This document shows positions 8,223-15,228 of a stretch of DNA of 64,000 nt, piece after piece. The stretch is from Streptomyces sp. CB02261 (GTDB taxonomy: Bacteria > Actinomycetota > Actinomycetes > Streptomycetales > Streptomycetaceae), in contig NZ_LIVX01000007.1 of NCBI RefSeq assembly GCF_001905665.1, positions 372,001 through 436,000 of the forward strand, read 5' to 3'. Both the position numbers and the translations under genes were made by a program. The notes beneath the pieces are model-generated. The model did no database searches, was not told where the DNA came from, and was given only the letters and a program-made list of their open reading frames with translations. Position 1 is the stretch's first letter; the number at the start of each line of letters is the position of its first letter.

Positions 8223-9757
8223 GCAGCACGTTCCTCGGCATGCCCGCCGCCCCGCCCCGCTCCCCGTACGGCGAGGGCCATCTGCGCGGCGAGCGGACGT
8301 TCCCGGAGGCGGCCGCGACCGAGCTGGGCAACGGGCAGCTCCGCTCCAACCTCCACAAGGCGACGCACACCATCCGCGCCAAGCGCCTGGCCGTCACCGC
8401 GGAGGTGCCCGACTGGGAGGAACTGCGCTCCGCCGGGGCGGCGATCAAGACCGACACCATGAACCGGCTGCCCGAGCTGCTCGAACAGCTGGAGGCGAAG
8501 GTCACCGAGGCCGGCGGCACCGTGCACTGGGCCCGCGACGCGTCGGAGGCGAACGCGATCGTCACCCGGCTCGTCGCCGCCACCGGCAGCGACGAGGTCA
8601 TCAAGGTCAAGTCGATGGCCACGCAGGAGATCGGCCTCAACGAGCACCTGGAGAGCCACGGCGTCACCGCCCACGAGACCGACCTCGCCGAGCTGATCGT
8701 GCAGCTCGCCGACGACCGCCCCTCGCACATCCTGGTCCCCGCGATCCACCGCAACCGCGAGGAGATCCGCCGGATCTTCCTCGCGGAGATCCCGGGCGTC
8801 GACCCGGATCTCAGTTCCGTGCCCGCCGACCTCGCCGCCGCGGCCCGCGCCTATCTGCGCGAGAAGTTCCTGACCGTCCCCGTCGCCGTCTCCGGCGCCA
8901 ACTTCGGGATCGCCGAGACCGGCACGCTCTCCGTCGTCGAGTCCGAGGGCAACGGCCGGATGTGTCTGACACTGCCGCGCACCCTGATCACCGTCATGGG
9001 CATCGAGAAGGTCCTGCCCCGCTACGCGGACCTGGAGGTCTTCCTCCAGCTGCTGCCGCGATCCTCCACCGGAGAGCGGATGAACCCCTACACCTCGCTG
9101 TGGACGGGCGTGACACCGGGCGACGGCCCGCAGGAGTTCCATCTGGTGCTGCTCGACAACGGACGCACCGCCGCACTCGCCGACGCCGTCGGCCGACAGG
9201 CCCTCAACTGCATCCGCTGCTCCGCCTGCCTGAACGTCTGCCCGGTGTACGAGCGGGTCGGCGGCCACGCCTACGGTTCGACCTACCCCGGCCCGATCGG
9301 CGCCGTGCTCACTCCGCAGCTCGCCGGCATGCACGCCGCGAAGAACGACCCCAACTCCTCGCTGCCCTACGCCTCCACCCTCTGCGGCGCCTGCTACGAC
9401 GCCTGCCCCGTGAAGATCGACATCCCGTCGCTGCTCGTGGAGCTGCGCCACCAGAACACCGAACAGACCGGCCGCAGCGCCGAGCGGCTCGCCATGAGGG
9501 CCGCCGCCGCCGTCATGGGCCGGCCCAAGCTGTTCAAGGCCGCGCAGAAGGCCGCCGGCCTCGGCCGGATCGCCGCCGGCCGGGACCGCACGATCTCCCA
9601 TCTGCCGCCACCCCTGCGGGGCTGGAGCGACAGCCGCGACACCCCCGCCCCGCCCCGGCGCACCTTCCGCGACTGGTACGCCTCCGAGGAAGGCCGGCGC
9701 GCCCTCGCCGACGCCGCCCCGCGAGGCGAGGACGACACCCCCGAGGAGAACCGATGA
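8219..9757 (+). CDS. lutB: L-lactate utilisation iron-sulfur protein LutB
   Basis: 512 residues. An N-terminal LUD domain is followed by a ferredoxin-like pair of cysteine clusters: Cys331-x2-Cys334-x2-Cys337-x3-Cys341 (CIRCSACLNVCP), then Cys389-x2-Cys392-x3-Cys396 (CGACYDACPVK). LutB proteins (YkgF family, about 470-510 residues) carry electrons within the LutABC lactate oxidase. The start overlaps the lutA stop and the stop overlaps the lutC start, both by ATGA. A segment near residue 110 (SNEHLE/EIGLNEHLES region) fits the LUD fold. No irregularity seen. Confidence 0.9.
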   Translation: MSSTFLGMPAAPPRSPYGEGHLRGERTFPEAAATELGNGQLRSNLHKATHTIRAKRLAVTAEVPDWEELRSAGAAIKTDTMNRLPELLEQLEAKVTEAGGTVHWARDASEANAIVTRLVAATGSDEVIKVKSMATQEIGLNEHLESHGVTAHETDLAELIVQLADDRPSHILVPAIHRNREEIRRIFLAEIPGVDPDLSSVPADLAAAARAYLREKFLTVPVAVSGANFGIAETGTLSVVESEGNGRMCLTLPRTLITVMGIEKVLPRYADLEVFLQLLPRSSTGERMNPYTSLWTGVTPGDGPQEFHLVLLDNGRTAALADAVGRQALNCIRCSACLNVCPVYERVGGHAYGSTYPGPIGAVLTPQLAGMHAAKNDPNSSLPYASTLCGACYDACPVKIDIPSLLVELRHQNTEQTGRSAERLAMRAAAAVMGRPKLFKAAQKAAGLGRIAAGRDRTISHLPPPLRGWSDSRDTPAPPRRTFRDWYASEEGRRALADAAPRGEDDTPEENR

Positions 9758-10383
9758 CCGCACGCGAGACGGTGCTCGGCCGCGTACGCGACGCGCTGGC
9801 GCTCGCCCCGCAGCCGCCGACGACGGTGGACCGCACCTACCGGCGGGGCCGCAGCCTCCCGGACGCCGAGCGCCTGGAGCTGTTCACCGACCGGCTCGTC
9901 GACTACAAGGCACGGGTGCGGACCTGTACGGCGGGGGAGACCGCGGCGACCCTCGCGGACGTGCTCGACGGACTCGGCGCCCGGCGGGTCGGCGTGCCCG
10001 CGGGCCTCGACCGGACCTGGCTCGCAGGCTGGGACGGCACCGCCGAGGAGGACCGCGCCGACGTGCCCGCACCCCGCCTGGCCGCCCTCGACGCGGTGGT
10101 GACGTCCTCGGCGGTGAGCTGCGCCGAGACCGGGACGATCTTCCTCGACGGCTCGGCCGACCAGGGGCGCCGAGCGCTGTCCCTCGTCCCCGATGTCCAC
10201 GTGTGCGTGGTCGACCTCTCCTCCGTCGCCGTCGGAGTCCCCGAGGCGCTGGCCCGGCTGGTCCCCGAACGGCCGACGACCCTGATCAGCGGACCGTCCG
10301 CGACGTCGGACATCGAGCTGGAGCGGGTGGAGGGCGTCCACGGCCCGCGCGCGCTGGTGGTGGTCATCCGCACGGACGCGTGA
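9754..10383 (+). CDS. lutC: Lactate utilisation protein LutC (LUD domain)
   Basis: 209 residues, one LUD (YkgG/LutC) domain. Recognisable pieces are VVTSSAVSCAETGTIFLDGS and LVPDVHVCVVD, with a C-terminal RGPRALVVVIRTDA-like strand (read GPRALVVVI). It is the third gene of lutABC, overlapping lutB by ATGA. Its stop lies 30 bases from the stop of the convergent phosphatase gene, leaving little room for a terminator, and no strong hairpin is visible there. Confidence 0.88.
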   Translation: MTARETVLGRVRDALALAPQPPTTVDRTYRRGRSLPDAERLELFTDRLVDYKARVRTCTAGETAATLADVLDGLGARRVGVPAGLDRTWLAGWDGTAEEDRADVPAPRLAALDAVVTSSAVSCAETGTIFLDGSADQGRRALSLVPDVHVCVVDLSSVAVGVPEALARLVPERPTTLISGPSATSDIELERVEGVHGPRALVVVIRTDA

Positions 10384-10413
10384 CCCGGGCCGGACGTCAT
10401 ACCCCCGCGACGG

Positions 10414-12794
10414 TCAGGGGGAGCGGCGGGGCGGCGGCTCCACGCCGAGCGCCTGCTCCGTCCAGATCGTCTTGCCGCGTGCCCCGTAGCGACAGCCCCA
10501 GCGGTTCGCCAGCTGGGCGATGAGGAAGAGGCCCCGGCCGCCCTCCTCGGTGTTCAGGGCCCTGCGCAGCCGGGGCTGGGTGTTGCTGGGATCGGAGACC
10601 TCGCAGACGAGGACGCGGTCGCGGATGAGGCGCAGCACGATGGGACCACCGGCGTAGCGGAGGGCGTTGGTGACGAGTTCGCTGACGATCAGTTCCGTGG
10701 CGAACGCCGGCTCGTCGAGGCCCCAGGCCTCCAGCCGGCCGTTGACGTCGGCACGGGCCTCGTGCACCGCCGCCGGGTCGGCCGGGTACTCCCACGTCGC
10801 CATGTCGTGCTCGGCCACGGCGCGGGTGCGGGCCAGGAGAAGGGTGACGTCGTCGTCGGGATAGTCGTGGGAGGGATGACCGGCGATCAGCTCGGCGCCG
10901 ATCCGGTCGAGCGGCTCCCCCTCCCGCACCAGCCGGGAGAGCGAGGCGAGCAGGCCGGCCTCGCCGTCGCCGGTGTCGTGGTCCCGGCGGACGAGCCCGT
11001 CGGTGTAGAGCGCGAGGACACTGCCGGGCGGCAGCGTCGTCGTGAACACCTCGAAGGGGTTGTCACCGACGCCCAGGGTCGGTCCGGGGACCACGGCGAG
11101 GTACTCGGCGCTGCCGTCCGGCAGCACCACGGCCGGGGGCGGATGGCCGGCACTGGCCATCTGGCACACCCGCGTCACCGGATCGTAGAGGGCGAAGAGA
11201 CACGAGGCTCCGAGGGTGTCGGACTCGTCGGCCTCGGTCATCATGCGCTGCACCAGGTCGTCGAGACGCATCAGGAGCTCGTCCGGCGGGAGATCCAGAT
11301 CGGCCAGGGTCTGCACGGCGGTGCGCAGCCGGGCCATCGTCGCGGTGGCCTGCAGGCCGTGGCCGATGACGTCCCCGACGACGAGCGCGATCCGCAGCGA
11401 GGACAGCGGGAACGCGTCGAACCAGTCGCCGCCGACGCTGACGCTGCCGCCCGCCGGCAGATAGGTGCCGGCGGTCTCGGCCGCGGCGCTCTCGGTGGCC
11501 GACGGGGGCAGCAGGCTCCGCTGCAGCACGACGGCCGTGTGGTGCTCGCGCGTGAACTGGAAGGCGTTGTCGATCGCCAGCGCCGCCCGGTGGCACAGGT
11601 CCTGCATGAGCTTGATGTCGGCCTCGTCGAACGGGTCGGGGTCGTGCGTGCGGTACACGGCGGCGTACCCGAAGAACCGGCCCCGGTGGTAGAGCGGACA
11701 GCCGAGGGCGCTGCGCATGCCCTCGGGCATGAAACGAGCGAGGAGCCGCGGGTCGTGCCCCATGATCTCCCGGAGCAGGTCGGCGTCCGCGACGAGCACC
11801 CCGCGGACGACCAGCGCGGCCAGGTCGGGACTCTCGGACTCGATCGCGGTCGGCTCGCCCACCTGGGCGAGCCCGCGGGGCCACACGCCGTCGGCCGACC
11901 GGACCGCGACCCGCCGGGGCGCGGACGCCTCCGCCCCGGGGTAGCCGAGGGGAGGATCGCGGCCCTGGAGGACGTCGTCGGGGAAGTCGACGCAGGCGAG
12001 GTCGCCGAGCGCGGGCACCAGGACGGCCACCAGGTCGCGGGCGCTGTGCACCACGTCGAGCGAGCCGCCGATCTCGAAGGCGTTCCGGTAGGCCGTGGAG
12101 AGACGCTGCTGCGCGTGGTACCTCTCGGTGACCTCGATCGCGGCGATGGCGATGCCGACGGGCGCTCCGAGCGGATCGCTGATCCGGATGCAGGTGAGGG
12201 ACAGCACGCGGTCCGCCCCGAACGGGTACTCGGCCGCGATGACGGGCGCTCCCGTCTCGGCCACCAGCGCCATGAAACTCCGCACGGTCCCGTGGATGCC
12301 CGAGCCCGGCAGGTCGCGCAACCAGTCGTCGCCCTGTCCGGCCGGACGCATCGCCTCGAAGGCGGCGTTGGTACGGACGACCCTCAGGTCCATGTCGAGT
12401 TCGGCGACGGCGATGCGGTCCTGGCCCAGGACGGCGCGGGCGAAGGCGGTGTCCTGGTCCCAGCCCACACCAGGCCGTCGGGGCCGGCGGTGAGTACCAG
12501 GGTCCCGCCCGCGGCGGCGTCGGACCTCACCAGGTGGACGTCGGCCTCGACCACCGCGCCCGAGCTGTGGCGCAGCCGCAGCCGCCGAGCGCTCCCCGAC
12601 GGCCGGGAACCGGTCGCGTCCGGCTCCAGGAGGTCCCTGGCGGACGTCCCGGCGATCTGGGCGCTCGTCCAGCCGAGGAGGTCCTCGGCCGCGCGTGACC
12701 ACCAGACGACACGGCCGCGGGCGTCGAGCAGCGCGGCCGCGACACGGTCCGTGTCGGGCACGTGATGCCCATCGCCACCGGCGGGAGGTGTCAC
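10414..12794 (-). pseudogene. SpoIIE-family PP2C phosphatase with PAS, GAF and HATPase domains, frameshifted near 12465
   Basis: Reading leftward from GTG 12794 (AAGGGGAG upstream), the first ~110 codons encode a PAS domain (VVWWSRAAEDLLGWTSAQI). Coding then moves to another frame near 12456-12475, where AGPDGLVWAG in one frame meets WDQDTAFARAVLGQDR in the next. The second frame runs to 10414: a further PAS (RIAVAELDMDLRVVRTNAAF), a GAF domain ending AALAIDNAFQF, a PP2C/SpoIIE domain with GGDWFDAF and GDVIGHGLQ, and a C-terminal anti-sigma-type HATPase (SELVTNALRYAGG, EEGGRGLFLIAQLANRWG). Such proteins usually control anti-anti-sigma factors. Either a real frameshift or a single-base sequence error explains the break; all domains remain otherwise intact. 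Confidence 0.75.
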
Positions 12795-12885
12795 ATGCGT
12801 CTCCCCTTGTCGGCTCGACCCTGGGGTCCCGCGGGCCGCTGCTGCTCTCCAGGATGCTCTCTCGCCCGCCGCGCGGCACCTCGGG

Positions 12886-13620
12886 TCAGCCCGGCAGCGG
12901 CCCCTCCGCGGGGGCCGGGGCGTCGTCGACCGCGTCCTCCGTGACCGGCGGCCGGGTCGCGCCGAGCCAGCGTTCGCTGCGGGCGATGTGGGCGGCCGCC
13001 GCGCTCGCCGCCGCGGCCGGGTCGCGGTTCGCCAGGGCGGCCACGATCGCCCGGTGGTCCTCGTCGCCCGCCCGCTTGAACTCCGGTCCTTCGGGCAGGG
13101 CGAAGACGCGGTAGTGGCGGGAGCGCGACCGGAAGACCGTGAGCAGCGCCTGCATGGAGGGAGAGCCGCCGATGCGCGCGATCTCCGCGTGGAAGCGGTG
13201 GTCGTGGTCGGCGAACTCCGCGGGATCCTCGCCGGCCTCGATCGTGTCCAGGAGGCCGTAGAGGTTCGTCACCTCCTCGGGCGTGATCCGCGCCGCGGCC
13301 TGTGCCATCACATGGGCCTCCAGGACGCGCCTGATCTCGAACAGCTCCAGCAGGCCGTCCAGCGGCAGCAGCTCGACGGTCAGGGACAGCCTGCCCAGCA
13401 GGTCCTCGGGCCGCAGCGCCGAGACGTAGGTGCCGGAGCCGTGCCGCGCCTCGACCGCCCCGAGGGCGGCCAGCATGCGCACCGCCTCCCTGAGCGACCC
13501 CCGGGATACGCCGAGCTCCTCGCAGAGGTCGCCCTCCGGCGGAAACCTCTGCCCGGCCCCCAGACGGCCGCTGGAGATCATGCGGCGCAAACCGTGGAAC
13601 GCCGTGTCGACTGCGGACAT
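12886..13620 (-). CDS. FCD-type GntR transcriptional regulator
   Basis: 244 residues: winged helix (PPEGDLCEELGVSRGSLREA) and an FCD domain with HDHRFHAEIARIGGS and HIARSERWLG, consistent with metal-ligand histidines. ATG at 13620 follows GGAGAGGAA; in-frame codons upstream look non-coding. It diverges from the aminotransferase gene. The palindrome TCATCAGATGA (13708-13718) and a related TGTCTGATGTC (13793-13803) in the shared region are likely its operators. The ligand cannot be predicted; FCD members sense small organic acids or sugars acids. Confidence 0.8.
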   Translation of the reverse strand: MSAVDTAFHGLRRMISSGRLGAGQRFPPEGDLCEELGVSRGSLREAVRMLAALGAVEARHGSGTYVSALRPEDLLGRLSLTVELLPLDGLLELFEIRRVLEAHVMAQAAARITPEEVTNLYGLLDTIEAGEDPAEFADHDHRFHAEIARIGGSPSMQALLTVFRSRSRHYRVFALPEGPEFKRAGDEDHRAIVAALANRDPAAAASAAAAHIARSERWLGATRPPVTEDAVDDAPAPAEGPLPG

Positions 13621-13707
13621 CGCTTCCTCTCCTGCCTCGCCCGGCCCTCCGCCGAGCCGCCCCCAGTCTAGGCGAGTCCTCCGACATCGCCGTGTACCGA
13701 TCAAAAG

Positions 13708-13803
13708 TCATCAGATGAAAAGGCTCGACACTTGCCAATACCGCCGGTGCTGGACAGAATCTCGGCCACGTCATCACACGTCTTTGCTTCTCTGTCTGAT
13801 GTC
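13708..13803. promoter_or_regulatory. Two candidate FCD-GntR operators
   Basis: TCATCAGATGA at 13708-13718 is an exact palindrome around a central A. TGTCTGATGTC at 13793-13803 shares the TCTGATG core on the opposite reading. Both sit between the divergent GntR gene and the class V aminotransferase, which fits local control of both. Confidence 0.5.
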
Positions 13804-13822
13804 CTGCGCCCTTGGGAGTCCT

Positions 13823-15061
13823 GTGAGCACCCCTGACCCTGCCCCCGCGCCGCGCCCCCTGGTGCTGCCCGACGGCCGCCCGGCCGTCGCCGCCTGGACG
13901 CTCGACCCGGCGGTCAAGCACCTCAACCACGGCTCCTTCGGGGCCGTCCCCCTCGTCGCCCAGCAGGAGCAGAACCGCAGGCGCCGGCAGATGGAGGCGT
14001 CGCCCGTCGAGTGGTTCCCCGCGCTGCCGGAGAAGATCGCCGCCGCGCGCGGAGCACTGGCCCGCTTCCTGCGGGTCCGGCCCGACGACCTCGCCCTCGT
14101 CCCGAACGCCAGCGCCGGCGCCAGCGTAGTCTACGGCGGCGTGCCGACGCGCCCCGGCGGAGAGGTGCTGGTCACCGACCACGGGTACGGCGCGGTGACC
14201 ATGGGCGCCGAACGCCTCGCCCGGCGCTGGGGCGGCACCCTGCGCACCGCCCACGTCCCGCTCGACGCCGACGCCGACACCGCCCACGCGTGCGTCGTGG
14301 ACGCGATCGGAGAGGCGACCGGCCTCGTCGTCATCGACCACATCACCTCGGCCACCGCCCGCTGGATGCCCGTCGGACGCATCGCCGCCGAGGCCCGCCG
14401 CCGAGGCGTCCCCGTCCTCGTGGACGGAGCCCATGTGCCCGGACTCGCCGCCGATCCCCTCGCCGGCGTCGACTGCGACGTCTGGGTCGGCAACCTCCAC
14501 AAGTTCGGCTGCGCCCCCCGCGGCACCGCGGCCCTGGTCGCGCGCACCCCGCTGCGGGACCACCTCCACCCCCTGATCGACTCCTGGGGCGCCCCCGCCC
14601 CGTTCCCGGAGCGGTTCGACACCCAGGGCACCATCGACGCCACCGGCTACCTCGCGGCCCCCACCGCGCTCGACTTCGTGGCGGACACCTGGGGGTGGGA
14701 CCCGGCCCGCACGTACATGCGCGAACTGGCGGACTACGCGGAGCGGATCGTGGCCGCGGCCTTCTCCGAACTGACCGGCGAGGACTGCCGCGTGGACGTC
14801 GGCACCCCGGTCGACGCCCTGCGGCTCGTGCGGCTCCCCGCCCCGCTGGCCGCCACCCGCGCCGAGGCCGACGCGCTGCGCGACCGCGTGGGCCGGGAAC
14901 TGGGCGTCGCCGCCGCGTTCACCAGCTTCGGCGGAGTGGGCTACCTGCGCCTGTCGACCCACGTCTACAACACGGCCGCCGACTTCGAGTACTTCGCCGA
15001 GCACTGCGTCCCCGTGCTCGGCGCCTGGTCCCGCACCGACTCCCCCGGAGGACGGCGATGA
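13823..15061 (+). CDS. Class V aminotransferase (isopenicillin-N epimerase-like, PLP)
   Basis: 412 residues, PLP-dependent fold type I. The N-terminal block LNHGSFGAVPLVAQ is typical of the isopenicillin N epimerase-like branch of class V aminotransferases. PLP-binding Lys227 lies in VGNLHKFGCAPRG, preceded by VLVDGAHVPG with the Asp that contacts the pyridine nitrogen. GTG at 13823 follows GGGAG; an ATG at 13799 is in frame but has no ribosome-binding site. It diverges from an FCD regulator and is followed directly by a permease remnant, so it may once have belonged to a sugar- or amino-acid-uptake operon. Epimerase, desulfurase or transaminase activity cannot be separated. Confidence 0.78.
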   Translation: MSTPDPAPAPRPLVLPDGRPAVAAWTLDPAVKHLNHGSFGAVPLVAQQEQNRRRRQMEASPVEWFPALPEKIAAARGALARFLRVRPDDLALVPNASAGASVVYGGVPTRPGGEVLVTDHGYGAVTMGAERLARRWGGTLRTAHVPLDADADTAHACVVDAIGEATGLVVIDHITSATARWMPVGRIAAEARRRGVPVLVDGAHVPGLAADPLAGVDCDVWVGNLHKFGCAPRGTAALVARTPLRDHLHPLIDSWGAPAPFPERFDTQGTIDATGYLAAPTALDFVADTWGWDPARTYMRELADYAERIVAAAFSELTGEDCRVDVGTPVDALRLVRLPAPLAATRAEADALRDRVGRELGVAAAFTSFGGVGYLRLSTHVYNTAADFEYFAEHCVPVLGAWSRTDSPGGRR

Positions 15062-15062
15062 A

Positions 15063-15206
15063 CTCTCGGCCTACGTCCCGGCCGGACGCGGGTTCCGGAC
15101 CAGGACCGCGCTGCTCATGGCGGCCCTGGTCACCCAGATGATCCCCTTCGCCTTCGCCGGCCGGCACATCGTCCAGGGCCTGACCGCCGGGGCCGTCAAG
15201 GGCTGA
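15063..15206 (+). pseudogene. Remnant of a MalG-type carbohydrate ABC permease
   Basis: In the frame ending at TGA 15204-15206 the translation reads LSAYVPAGRGFRTRTALLMA, continues ALVTQMIPFAFAG and ends RHIVQGLTAGAVKG. The first part resembles the mid-protein segment of MalG-type permeases (AYALARxRFRGRxALL...TQMIP), and the end resembles their extreme C-terminus (IVxGLTAGAVKG). The 80-110 residues expected between are missing, and there is no N-terminal half. It overlaps the stop of the aminotransferase gene. I read it as an internally deleted, N-terminally truncated relic. Confidence 0.6.
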
Positions 15207-15228
15207 ACACCCGGCCCGGACAGAGCCG

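Noticed and set aside
10414..12879. Single 821-codon phosphatase starting at 12879
   Set aside because: The first ~140 codons of that frame are Arg/Gly-rich nonsense; the true N-terminus is the PAS domain in another frame from 12794.
13430..13822. N-terminal extension of the aminotransferase to 13430
   Set aside because: It would overlap the divergent GntR gene in antisense; the homologous sequence begins after GTG 13823.
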